Of a stretch of 64,000 bases of DNA, positions 9,408-16,903 are shown piece after piece. The notes under the pieces are model-generated. The model was given only the letters and a program-made list of their open reading frames with translations. It did not search any database and was not told the origin of the DNA. The stretch comes from Stenotrophomonas maltophilia (GTDB lineage Bacteria; Pseudomonadota; Gammaproteobacteria; Xanthomonadales; Xanthomonadaceae), in assembly GCF_003970865.1 (NCBI RefSeq), contig NZ_RXLZ01000018.1, positions 1 to 64,000 on the forward strand, in the 5' to 3' direction. Position numbers and translations under genes: made by a program. Each line of letters starts with the position of its first letter. Position 1 is the stretch's first letter.

Positions 9408-9926
9408 ATGAACAGCCCCGCGGACGACGCCATCACAACCTCATGGAATGGATTCGCAGTCCGCCAGATCCTTCCGTGCGACCTCGACCTCATCTGTGCT
9501 CACCGGGAAGCGATGTTCCGTGAAAGCGGCCGGAGCGAAGAGATCCTTCAGCGGATGGCGGCCCCGTTCCGCACCTGGCTCGAACCGCGCCTGGTGTCGG
9601 GCGACTATTTCGGCCATGTACTTTCCGACAAGGGACAACCCATCGCAGGCATCGGCCTGATGCTGATCGACTGGCCGCCCCACCCCGCCCATCCAGAGCA
9701 GGACACGCGCGGCTACGTACTCAATGTCTACGTGGAGCCCGGCTATCGGCGTCGCGGCATCGCCCGCCAACTGATGAAACTGGCCGACCATGCATTCGCC
9801 GGACGAGGGGTGGCCTACGCGGTGCTGCACGCTACCGCCCAAGGGAAACCGCTGTATTCGGATCTCGGATGGGCTGCGACCAGCGAAATGGCCCGCGCCC
9901 TGGGCAGCGGGAGCGAAGTGCCCTGA
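9408..9926 (+). CDS. GNAT family N-acetyltransferase
   Basis: The protein has 172 residues, a normal GNAT length. The acetyl-CoA binding motif A is clear: YVLNVYVEPGYRRRGIARQL at about residues 103-122, followed by motif B with AVLHATAQGKPLYSDLGW, where the tyrosine of PLYSDLGW is in the usual position. The N-terminus (FAVRQILPCDLDLICAHREAMF) is the alpha1-alpha2 acceptor-side region. The acetyl acceptor cannot be deduced. It stands alone between the AsmA-like gene and the two-component pair. Confidence 0.88.
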   Translation: MNSPADDAITTSWNGFAVRQILPCDLDLICAHREAMFRESGRSEEILQRMAAPFRTWLEPRLVSGDYFGHVLSDKGQPIAGIGLMLIDWPPHPAHPEQDTRGYVLNVYVEPGYRRRGIARQLMKLADHAFAGRGVAYAVLHATAQGKPLYSDLGWAATSEMARALGSGSEVP

Positions 9927-10099
9927 AGGGCGCGCTTGGGGCCTGATGATCCACCGCATCAATCGGCAACACTGGATTGATGGGTCTTGCACATCGACTC
10001 TTAGGAATAATCGCAAAAATCCAACAAATTCGATGCTCGACGCGACAGCAGCGCCAGAATGATCGCCACGCCCTTCGGGCGCCGATCACCTCCCAGCGC

Positions 10100-10726
10100 A
10101 TGAATGGATACCCTGCACCGCGCCGACTGCGGCTGGCACTCCTCGACGATCACGAAGTCGTCCGCCGCGGTACCGTCCTGCACCTGTCCCGCGACGTCCG
10201 CTTCAACATTGTCGCCAGCCACACCCGCAGCGATGAGCTCATCGGCAGCCTGCGCCAGCTGGCGGTGGATGTCGCCATCGTCGATCTCACCCTGGCGCCT
10301 GGCGACCGCAGCAGCGATGAGCTGGTTCCCCTGCTGCGCGAGTGCTTTCCACATATTCCCCTGCTCGCCTTCGCCACGCTGACGCCAACCACCCGCATCG
10401 ACCACCTGCTGGCGGCCGGCATCTCCGGCGTAGTCAGCAAGTCCGAGCCCCTGGAGATGCTGTCTGATGCCATCGTGCGCATATCGCAGGGACTGTGCCG
10501 CCTGCCCGCCGATTGCCTGTTCCCGGCCTGTCGCGAAGAACTCAGTCGCAATGAACGCGAAGTGCTGGACCTGCTCCTGGCCGGCTTGACCGTCTCGGAG
10601 ATCGCGTTGCGCCGCCACCGCAGCGTCAAGACGGTCAGTACCCAGAAGGTCGCCGCACTGCGCAAGCTCGGGTTGCGCAATGACGTGGAGATCTATGCAC
10701 TGCGGCAGCAGCTGGAGCTCCAATGA
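10100..10726 (+). CDS. NarL/RcsB-type response regulator (REC + LuxR helix-turn-helix)
   Basis: With the start at ATG 10100 the protein has 208 residues. The receiver domain (8-125) shows D16-D17, phospho-acceptor D62 in VAIVDLTL, T93 and K114 in VVSKSEP. The LuxR-type DNA-binding domain (about 147-205) reads LSRNEREVLDLLLAGLTVSE and RHRSVKTVSTQ. The frame stays open upstream to 9977, but the receiver fold begins only after 10100. The stop overlaps the start of the next gene (ATGA), so kinase and regulator are translationally coupled. The architecture resembles BvgA, EvgA or RcsB. Target genes are unknown. Confidence 0.92.
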   Translation: MNGYPAPRRLRLALLDDHEVVRRGTVLHLSRDVRFNIVASHTRSDELIGSLRQLAVDVAIVDLTLAPGDRSSDELVPLLRECFPHIPLLAFATLTPTTRIDHLLAAGISGVVSKSEPLEMLSDAIVRISQGLCRLPADCLFPACREELSRNEREVLDLLLAGLTVSEIALRRHRSVKTVSTQKVAALRKLGLRNDVEIYALRQQLELQ

Positions 10727-13047
10727 GGGGGCGTGTTCGCCTCCGTCTGCGCACGTCGTGCATGTTGTGGCTGGCCCTGACCCTGCTGCCAGCAGCCTCG
10801 GCCGAAGATGCACAGCGGCAGAAATGGTCCGCCGGACGCGAGGTCCGGGTCGCCACCGCGCCATCTCTGCGCCCGCTACCTGCAACGCTGGCGGATTCAA
10901 GCACGCTCCCCACCCTCGCCCATGGCTATGCCAGGCTTGTGGCTCAGCATTCCGGCCTGCGCTTCCGCGATCTCACCTACGCCAGCACGAGCGCGGCGGT
11001 CGCTGCGGTCTGCCGGCACGAGGCCGATCTGGTGCTGGTCATGGGCAACCCTTCGCATCGCCCGCTCCCCTGTCCCGACCTGATGGCCTCCGGCGCCTTC
11101 CATGGCGGCAAGACGGTGTTGGCCGTGCGTAAAGGCGAGCACCCGCCCCGTGACCTCACCGGCGTGAGGGCGCAGGTGCTGGCCGTGGTTGACGGCGGCC
11201 CCTATGCCAGCTGGCTGGCGTTCCACCACCCTCGGATCCACCTGCTGCACCTGCCCGACCGCCATGCGGCCCTGGCCGCCGTGGAAAGCGGCATCGCCGA
11301 TGCTGCGATCGGCCTGGAAGCGACGTTGCACTCGCTGATCCGGCAGCACTTCGCGAGCAACCTGCAACTGCACCCGTTCGACAGCGATTTTTCCACCGAC
11401 CTGCACCTGCTTGTCCGCCGCGAGGACCAGCAGCTGCTGGCGCGCATCGATCAGGCGCTGCGCGCCATCACGCTCGAACAGCACGCAGGCCTGCTGGAGT
11501 TGTGGGCACAGCAGATGCTGCCCGCATCCATCGAGAGCGCACTGGACGGGGTGCGCCCCCTGTTCCTGCCATGGCTGCTGTATCTGGCCGCCGCACTGAT
11601 CGGCCTGCCCGTGCTGTGGCAGGCATTACGTTGGCGAATCGGCCGTGCGGAACAGCGTCTGGGGCGCGCGGCGGGGATGATCAGCCATGAAGTGCGCAAC
11701 TCCGCGCAGACGGTATTGGCCTCGATCGACCTATTGAGTCAGTCACCCCAGCCCAAGGGGCAGCGCGAACTGCTCGCGGCAGCGCTTGCCGCCGGCCACT
11801 CGCTACGCAGGCTGCTGGATCGCTCGCTGGCGTTCTCGCGCCTTGCCAGCGGCGGCTTCAGGCCTCAGCTGGCACCCTGCGACGTCGGTCAACTCTGTGC
11901 CCGCGCACTGGAAGCAATCCGCCCGGAGGCACGACGGAGAGGCCTGTCACTCCAGCTCGATCGCGCGCCGGATCCAGCGCCGGTGGTCGCGCTCGATGCT
12001 GATGGACTGCGCCAGATTGTCGACAACCTGCTGGGCAATGCATTGAAATTCACGGATGTCGGCGGTATCGAAGTGCGGCTGCAACTTTCACCCGCCCGGG
12101 CTCCCCGGGAGCTGTTGCTGGATGTGATCGACAGCGGCATCGGCATCGCGCCCGCTCAACTGGCGCTGCTGTTCCGGCCATTCCAGCAGAGCGAGGATGG
12201 CCAGAGGCGTGGCGGCAGCGGGCTGGGCCTGACGATTGCGCACGAACTGGCCGTTGCCATGGGCGGCAACCTGACCGCACACAGCGTGCATGGGCGCGGC
12301 AGCCGCTTCACCCTGCGATTGCCGGTCCGCGCCGTCCACGGTGATCAGCCTCCCATCGAGCCTATGCAGCAGACGCCACTGGCCGGCATCGACCTGCTCC
12401 TGGTCGAGGATCATGCACTCAGCCGGCACGTCGTCGCAGAGCAGCTGCGTCGGCTGGGTGCCGATGTACGCGCGGTTGCCGATGCCGACACCGCATTGGC
12501 CGAGCATGCGCTACGACCATCCGCCACGGTCGTGCTGGATATCGGGCTTCGCGGCCCGGATGGCTACGCACTGGCGCAACAGCTGCGCGCTCAGGCACAG
12601 GCGCCCCTGCGAGTGATTGCCCTGTCCGCCCGCATGGGGCGCCGGCATGCGGCACGCTGCCGAAGGGCCGGAGTCGACGCCATCCTGGTCAAGCCGCTGC
12701 AGGTTGCGAGCTTGCTGCAGGCGTTGGGCCTCCCGCCCCCGGCACACGGCACTGCACCCGATGACGCCCCTGGCGCCGAGCCGGATTACGCTGCGGACAT
12801 TGCCCATGAGCTGGCCAGGATCGAACAGGCCGTGCAGGACGCCGATATCTCGACGCTACGCCATCATGCACACCGCCTGCAGGGCACGCTGCAGATGTGC
12901 CGGGCTACGGATCAGGCCGGCACGGCGGCCGACCTGTGGGAGCTGGGGCATGAGGCCGCGCCTGACTGGGTCGAGGCGCGGCGACTGCTGCAGGGATTAC
13001 AGCAGTGGCACGGCTCCCGCAAGGCGGAAGCCGCACCATCGGCCTGA
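10723..13047 (+). CDS. BvgS/EvgS-like hybrid sensor kinase (SBP_bac_3 - HisKA - HATPase - REC - HPt)
   Basis: The protein has 774 residues. A signal peptide (1-27, ...LLPAASA) precedes one periplasmic solute-binding-type sensor domain (about 38-270) and a transmembrane helix (about 281-303). The kinase core has phospho-histidine H322 in MISHEVRN, the N box DNLLGNALKF (434-443), the G1 box DSGIG (470-474) and GGSGLGL. A receiver domain follows with D563, phospho-acceptor D606 (VVLDIG) and K657. The C-terminal HPt domain has H717 in AHRLQG, where the usual lysine of HxLKG is glutamine. It should relay phosphate His-Asp-His to the overlapping upstream regulator. The inducer is unknown; BvgS itself has two sensor domains and this protein appears to have one. 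Confidence 0.92.
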   Translation: MRGRVRLRLRTSCMLWLALTLLPAASAEDAQRQKWSAGREVRVATAPSLRPLPATLADSSTLPTLAHGYARLVAQHSGLRFRDLTYASTSAAVAAVCRHEADLVLVMGNPSHRPLPCPDLMASGAFHGGKTVLAVRKGEHPPRDLTGVRAQVLAVVDGGPYASWLAFHHPRIHLLHLPDRHAALAAVESGIADAAIGLEATLHSLIRQHFASNLQLHPFDSDFSTDLHLLVRREDQQLLARIDQALRAITLEQHAGLLELWAQQMLPASIESALDGVRPLFLPWLLYLAAALIGLPVLWQALRWRIGRAEQRLGRAAGMISHEVRNSAQTVLASIDLLSQSPQPKGQRELLAAALAAGHSLRRLLDRSLAFSRLASGGFRPQLAPCDVGQLCARALEAIRPEARRRGLSLQLDRAPDPAPVVALDADGLRQIVDNLLGNALKFTDVGGIEVRLQLSPARAPRELLLDVIDSGIGIAPAQLALLFRPFQQSEDGQRRGGSGLGLTIAHELAVAMGGNLTAHSVHGRGSRFTLRLPVRAVHGDQPPIEPMQQTPLAGIDLLLVEDHALSRHVVAEQLRRLGADVRAVADADTALAEHALRPSATVVLDIGLRGPDGYALAQQLRAQAQAPLRVIALSARMGRRHAARCRRAGVDAILVKPLQVASLLQALGLPPPAHGTAPDDAPGAEPDYAADIAHELARIEQAVQDADISTLRHHAHRLQGTLQMCRATDQAGTAADLWELGHEAAPDWVEARRLLQGLQQWHGSRKAEAAPSA

Positions 13048-13803
13048 TCAGGCCGCCAGGCGCTCGACCTGGCGACGGGTGAGGTCGTTGAAGCGGCCCA
13101 GCGACATCAGGTGCTGATGGACCAGCGCCAACCAGCCGCTGCGGTGCCACTCGACCACGGTCGCTTCCGGCAGCGCCACGAACTTCTCGACATCCACCAC
13201 CAGGAAGCCGTTGAGATTGAACTCGCGGCCATCCGGGGTGCGGACGGTGGCATTGCGCTCGACCAGCAGGCCGTTGTCGATCAGGGCCTTGGAGAAGGCC
13301 TGGGTCTGTTCGTGCTCGCGGGTGTACTGGCCGCAGAACTCCAGCGCCTGCTGCACCATGTCGGTGGCCTTGCCGTCCACGAACAGCGGCTGGCCTTCGT
13401 CACCGCCCTTGACCACGCGCGAGCTCTCTTCGTCGATGCCCAGCAGGAAGTCGTTGTCCGCACCGGTGTCGATGAAGATGAAGGGGTGGCGACGCAGGTA
13501 GGCCGGAATGTAGGCCTCGTCTTCCCACAGGCCGTCCTTGATGAACAGGTTCTGGTCGGAAACACCGACGGCGGCCATCGGCACCGCGGTCGGGCCGGCG
13601 AACAGAATCGGGAAGTGGTGCAGGGCCAGCGAGAACTCGCCCAGCACCAGCGGAATGGCGTTGTTGCCGGCGGCAAACTCGAGCCTGCCCGGCAGGATGC
13701 GCAGATCGGCATGCACATCGGCCTGCAGCGGCACCGGACGGGTGTAGAACAGGGGGGCGCTGCTCGGCGCCGCTTCGGTGGTGGTGTCGCTGGTGGTCGT
13801 CAT
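13048..13803 (-). CDS. SapC family protein
   Basis: The product has 251 residues if translated from ATG 13803; an upstream in-frame ATG at 13836 is possible but adds residues outside the family. The body matches the SapC family: LFYTRPVPLQADVHADLRI, FPILFAGPT, an AVGVSDQNLFIKDGLWE-like block and a C-terminal WHRSGWLALVHQHLMSLGRF. Named after a Campylobacter S-layer secretion gene, the family has no established biochemistry and is common in xanthomonads. There is no signal peptide, so it is probably cytoplasmic. It is convergent with the hybrid kinase gene, whose stop abuts its own. Confidence 0.85.
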   Translation of the reverse strand: MTTTSDTTTEAAPSSAPLFYTRPVPLQADVHADLRILPGRLEFAAGNNAIPLVLGEFSLALHHFPILFAGPTAVPMAAVGVSDQNLFIKDGLWEDEAYIPAYLRRHPFIFIDTGADNDFLLGIDEESSRVVKGGDEGQPLFVDGKATDMVQQALEFCGQYTREHEQTQAFSKALIDNGLLVERNATVRTPDGREFNLNGFLVVDVEKFVALPEATVVEWHRSGWLALVHQHLMSLGRFNDLTRRQVERLAA

Positions 13804-13913
13804 CTTGGGAACCGTTCGATCATGCGCGCCTGCCATCCCGGGCGCGCCAGCGGGAACAACCTGAATCCCGCATTATCAACAAGCTCGATGACAACGGCCA
13901 CCCCACCGACGGC

Positions 13914-14186
13914 CTATTTCAGCTGCAGGGGGTAGCGCTGCCAGAGAACGTGGACCAGGAAGCCGGCCAGCTCGGTGTCGCGTGCACTCACCGCCGCACG
14001 GATCTTGTCCAGCAGCACCATGTCCGAGCAGGCGCGCACATCGGCATGGTTGGCCTGCCCTGCCCGGCGGGCGCGATAGCGCGCGGCCCGCTGCGCGTCA
14101 CTCATTGCGTACCCGAACTTGGGCGGACGGCCGCGCTTTCGCGGCAAGGTCAGCTCCAGGGTTCCGGGGTCTTTGTCATCACGCAT
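13914..14186 (-). CDS. Small basic protein with AT-hook-like motif, unknown function
   Basis: The protein has 90 residues from ATG 14186 (a TTG at 14213 would lengthen it). Residues 15-45 are strongly basic and include RKRGRPPKFG, an AT-hook-like GRP motif, and DAQRAARYRARRAG. The C-terminal half is helical (DKIRAAVSARDTELAGFLVH). A minor-groove DNA-binding role is plausible from the GRP core but is only inference. It stands alone, leftward, downstream of the EF-G paralogue on the same strand, and is separated from it by a terminator and two SMAG repeats. Confidence 0.65.
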   Translation of the reverse strand: MRDDKDPGTLELTLPRKRGRPPKFGYAMSDAQRAARYRARRAGQANHADVRACSDMVLLDKIRAAVSARDTELAGFLVHVLWQRYPLQLK

Positions 14187-14315
14187 GAGAGGGGTGCGGG
14201 CGGCGGCGAGCAACGGCGGGTGCGCAATTTATCGTGAGGCATCACTTTAATCCAGCTTTTTCTGCAGTTTTGTTGCGATGCAATGCAAAAAACGTTTCGC
14301 GCGCCGCGCCGAATC

Positions 14316-14388
14316 CATCCACGCATGGCGTGGATCTACTGCAGACTCACGTGCGACACCCGGTAGATCCACGCCATGCGTGGATGCA
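14316..14388. repeat. SMAG palindromic repeat pair, opposite orientation
   Basis: Two GTAG-headed palindromes face each other: one on the minus strand (14316-14339) and one on the plus strand (14363-14388, GTAGATCCACGCCATGCGTG). They are members of the SMAG family of REP-like elements that is abundant in S. maltophilia genomes. They lie between the EF-G paralogue terminator and the small basic protein gene. Confidence 0.9.
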
Positions 14389-14401
14389 CATTCCCGACCA
14401 C

Positions 14402-14430
14402 AAAAAAAGGGAGCCCGCGAACGGGCTCCC
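14402..14430 (-). terminator. Rho-independent terminator of the EF-G paralogue
   Basis: On the minus strand a nine-pair stem GGGAGCCCG / CGGGCTCCC with a TTCG tetraloop is followed by seven T residues, ten bases after the gene end. This is a textbook intrinsic terminator. Confidence 0.95.
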
Positions 14431-14440
14431 CTCACCTTCC

Positions 14441-16477
14441 TCATGCAGCGCGCACCGGCTCGTAACCGTGCAGGTGCGCCTCACTACTCCCCCGCCCCTG
14501 ACTGAGCGAACGCAGCGACGTGGTGTAACCCACCAGCTGCGCCAGCGGCGCAAAGCCACTGACCTCGGCGCGACCGTCCTGGTCGTCGATGCGGGCAATA
14601 CGGCCGTGGCGACGGTTGAGGTCGCCAACCACATCACCCACCGACGCCGACGGCGAATGCACCGTCACCGCCATCACCGGCTCCAGCAGTTGCGTGCCAC
14701 CCTCGGCCAGCGCCGCCTTGATCGCCTCGGCACCCGCACGGTGGAACGCCATCTCCGAAGAGTCCTTGGCATGGGTCTGGCCATCGACAAGACTGACCTC
14801 GATACCGACCACCGGATGGCCCTGCGGCCCTTCCGACAGCGCAGCACGCACACCCTTCTCCACCGCCGCGATGAAGCTGCGCGGCACCACGCCACCGACA
14901 ATGCGGTCGTTGAACACCACCTGGTCGTCCTCGCGCGGCGAAACATCCAGCACCACGTGCGCGAACTGGCCCTGGCCACCGGACTGCTTGACAAGCCGCC
15001 CGACCACGCCGGTCATCGCACGCACCGGCGTCTCCTGGTAGGCCACGCGCGGCGAACCCACGCCCACGTCCACCTTCCATTCGCTGCGCAGGCGTTCGAC
15101 CATCACCTCCAGGTGCAGCTCGCCCATGCCCCAGACCAGGGTCTCCGCCGTGTCGCGATCGGTTTCGACGCGGAACGAGGGATCTTCCTGGGCCAGGCTG
15201 GCCAGGCCCTGCGCCATCCGGATCAGGTCGGCCGCACGCGCCGGCTCCAGGCGCCAGGCCAGCACCGGCGCCTGGGCCTGGATGTTCTCCAGGCGCAGCG
15301 GCTGCGCACGGCTGCTCAGCGTCTCGCCACTGACCGCATCCTTCCAGCCCAGCACCGCGACGATGTCACCGGCCACGGCCTGCTCAATGTCGTGGGTCTG
15401 GTCGGCCTGCACGCGCACCAGGCGGCTGACACGCCGTCCCTGCGGATGCTGCGAACTGGCCACGGCGTCGCCCACCTTCAAGGTGCCCGAGTACAGCCGC
15501 ACGAAGCTCAGTGCGCCGTGCTGCTGGTGGGTGATCTTGAACAGCAGGCCCGCCAGCGGACCGTCCGGATCCGACGGCAGCACCACCTCGCCCTCATCGC
15601 TTTCAGCGCTGACGGCAGGGCGATCCAGCGGCGACGGCAGGTAATCGACCACGGCGTCCAGCAGCGTCTCGATGCCCTTGTCCTTGAACGCAGCACCGGC
15701 CAGCACAGGCACGCCCGCACCCGCCAGCGTCGCCCGGCGGATCGCCGCGCGCAGCTGCCCGGCATCGATCACGCGACCTTCCAGCCAGGCATCGGCCAGT
15801 TCTTCGTCATGATCGGCCACGGCCTCGACCAGCGCATCGCGCTGAGCCTGCCACTGCGCGCGTGCCGCGTCGTCCCACGGGGTGATGACCGTCGCCGCAC
15901 CGTCGCGCCACTGCAGCACGCGCTCGTCGACCAGATCGACCCAGCCATTGAAGTCGCTTTCGCTGCCCAATGGCACGCCCAGTGCCCACGGCCGCGCCCG
16001 CAGCTTGTCCTGCAGCTGCTCCAGCACGCGCTCGAACGAAGCACCGACGCGATCCATCTTGTTGACGAAGGCGATCAGCGGCACGCGATGGCGGCGCGCC
16101 TGGCGCCACACCGTTTCGGACTGCGGTTGTACGCCGTCCACGGCCGAGAACACCGCCACGGCACCGTCAAGCACGCGTAGCGAACGCTCGACTTCGATAG
16201 CGAAGTCGATGTGGCCGGGGGTGTCGATCAGGGTCAGCCGATGCGGCGGCAGGTCACGCGGCGCCCACTGCGCCTGCACGGCGGCGGCGCCGATGGTGAT
16301 GCCACGTTCGCGCTCGATCGCCGAGAAGTCGGTGGTCGCATTGCCGTCGTGCACTTCGCCGACGCGGTGGATCTCGCCGCTTTTCCACAGCAGGCGTTCG
16401 GTCAGCGTGGTCTTGCCGGCGTCGATGTGGGCAATGATGCCGAGGTTGCGACGACGGGAAAGGACTTGGGTGTTCAT
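14441..16477 (-). CDS. fusA2: Elongation factor G paralogue (EF-G2-like translational GTPase)
   Basis: The protein has 678 residues with all EF-G domains. The GTPase motifs are intact: G1 AHIDAGKTT (16-24), a switch-I block ERERGITI, G3 DTPGH and G4 NKMD. Domains II-V follow through to LVGYTTSLRSLSQGRGS. It is somewhat shorter than the canonical EF-G of about 700 residues. It stands alone outside a ribosomal-protein (str) operon, so it is a second copy, possibly for ribosome recycling, stress translation or drug tolerance; TetM-type resistance is less likely because the G4 region is EF-G-like. The upstream leader is unusual and points to translation-dependent control (see the leader features). 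Confidence 0.92.
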   Translation of the reverse strand: MNTQVLSRRRNLGIIAHIDAGKTTLTERLLWKSGEIHRVGEVHDGNATTDFSAIERERGITIGAAAVQAQWAPRDLPPHRLTLIDTPGHIDFAIEVERSLRVLDGAVAVFSAVDGVQPQSETVWRQARRHRVPLIAFVNKMDRVGASFERVLEQLQDKLRARPWALGVPLGSESDFNGWVDLVDERVLQWRDGAATVITPWDDAARAQWQAQRDALVEAVADHDEELADAWLEGRVIDAGQLRAAIRRATLAGAGVPVLAGAAFKDKGIETLLDAVVDYLPSPLDRPAVSAESDEGEVVLPSDPDGPLAGLLFKITHQQHGALSFVRLYSGTLKVGDAVASSQHPQGRRVSRLVRVQADQTHDIEQAVAGDIVAVLGWKDAVSGETLSSRAQPLRLENIQAQAPVLAWRLEPARAADLIRMAQGLASLAQEDPSFRVETDRDTAETLVWGMGELHLEVMVERLRSEWKVDVGVGSPRVAYQETPVRAMTGVVGRLVKQSGGQGQFAHVVLDVSPREDDQVVFNDRIVGGVVPRSFIAAVEKGVRAALSEGPQGHPVVGIEVSLVDGQTHAKDSSEMAFHRAGAEAIKAALAEGGTQLLEPVMAVTVHSPSASVGDVVGDLNRRHGRIARIDDQDGRAEVSGFAPLAQLVGYTTSLRSLSQGRGSSEAHLHGYEPVRAA

Positions 16478-16494
16478 AAAAAGATTCCTGCAAA

Positions 16495-16540
16495 GCCAAC
16501 TTCAGGGGCCGCACACCCCGGTTGGCGACAGGGTGCGCGG
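16495..16540 (-). promoter_or_regulatory. Predicted H-type pseudoknot between leader peptide and EF-G paralogue start
   Basis: On the minus strand a ten-pair stem CCGCGCACCC / GGGTGTGCGG (16531-16540 with 16509-16518, one G-U pair) begins right after the stop of the 9-codon ORF. Its 12-base loop contains GCCAAC (16521-16526), which is fully complementary to GTTGGC at 16495-16500 downstream. This gives a second six-pair stem with joining segments of 4, 2 and 8 bases, a geometry allowed for an H-type pseudoknot. It ends 17 bases before the EF-G paralogue start. Pairings were read by eye. Confidence 0.5.
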
Positions 16541-16570
16541 CTAGCGTTCGGTCTCGGCGATCTGGTGCAT
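16541..16570 (-). CDS. Nine-codon leader peptide upstream of the EF-G paralogue
   Basis: ATG at 16570 opens the peptide MHQIAETER and ends at TAG (16541-16543). AAGGAG lies at 16579-16584, eight bases before the ATG, which is a near-ideal ribosome site and the strongest in this leader. The stop is immediately followed by a stable hairpin, and the EF-G paralogue starts 63 bases later. The arrangement fits a translated regulatory leader in which the ribosome position governs the hairpin or pseudoknot. Expression is inferred, not proven. Confidence 0.5.
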   Translation of the reverse strand: MHQIAETER

Positions 16571-16607
16571 GGCACGTTCTCCTTGAGTACTGGGTAGGGC
16601 CGACTGG

Positions 16608-16630
16608 GTAGAGTCGACTGTCAGTCGACT
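16608..16630 (+). repeat. SMAG palindromic repeat within the EF-G paralogue leader
   Basis: GTAGAGTCGACTGTCAGTCGACT is a GTAG-headed palindrome of the SMAG type. It lies between the candidate attenuator and the 9-codon ORF, so it would be transcribed as part of the leader RNA. (Written here as a 23-base unit; key arms are AGTCGACTG and CAGTCGACT.). Confidence 0.85.
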
Positions 16631-16640
16631 TGCGGAAAAT

Positions 16641-16673
16641 CAGAAACGAAAAGAGCGCCCCGGAGGGCGCTCT
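16641..16673 (-). terminator. Candidate transcription attenuator upstream of the EF-G paralogue
   Basis: On the minus strand AGAGCGCCC (16665-16673) pairs perfectly with GGGCGCTCT (16652-16660) across a four-base loop and is followed by TTTCGTTTC. It lies about 170 bases upstream of the gene it would control, not at a gene end. Its 5' arm can alternatively pair with 16722-16732, inside the upstream ORF (GGGCG with CGCCC, TCTG with CAGA), which is the usual arrangement of an antiterminator. Confidence 0.6.
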
Positions 16674-16697
16674 GTCGAAGGTCCAGCGATGGCCGCT

Positions 16698-16796
16698 TCA
16701 ACGGCCTCGTGGGGCTCCAGGCAGACACGCCCGTTCCGCGCTTGCGCGGGTCAGGGTGAAAAACTTCAGGAGCGGCATCCGGTTCATGGGGCGCAT
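16698..16796 (-). CDS. Candidate upstream leader ORF (32 codons) of the EF-G paralogue
   Basis: This frame starts MRPMNRMPLLKFFTLTRA and ends PGAPRGR at TGA 16698-16700, 25 bases before the candidate terminator arm. An internal ATG at 16787 is an alternative start; the ribosome site (AGG) is weak for both. Codons near its end overlap 16722-16732, the segment that can pair with the terminator. A ribosome translating to the end would therefore block that pairing and allow termination. Coding status is inferred from this arrangement only. Confidence 0.35.
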   Translation of the reverse strand: MRPMNRMPLLKFFTLTRASAERACLPGAPRGR

Positions 16797-16903
16797 TCTA
16801 GACCTGCCAATCTGGCGCGCAAGTGAATATTGATCACAAAAATGGAACGATGCACACCACAGTAGAGCCACCCCATGGGTGGCTGTGATGAGTGCCTGGC
16901 GCC

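Noticed and set aside
9104..9523. A 139-codon rightward open frame before the GNAT gene
   Set aside because: It overlaps the GNAT start in another frame, has no motif and no ribosome site, and spans the possible TspO relic in a different frame.
14234..16180. A 648-codon rightward open frame antisense to the EF-G paralogue
   Set aside because: It is a shadow of a gene with complete GTPase motifs; its histidine- and arginine-rich translation is typical of antisense high-GC frames.
16820..16842. GTGA-N7-TCAC palindrome upstream of the EF-G paralogue leader as a Clp/CRP site
   Set aside because: The spacer is seven bases, not the six required by the TGTGA-N6-TCACA consensus, and one outer base is missing.
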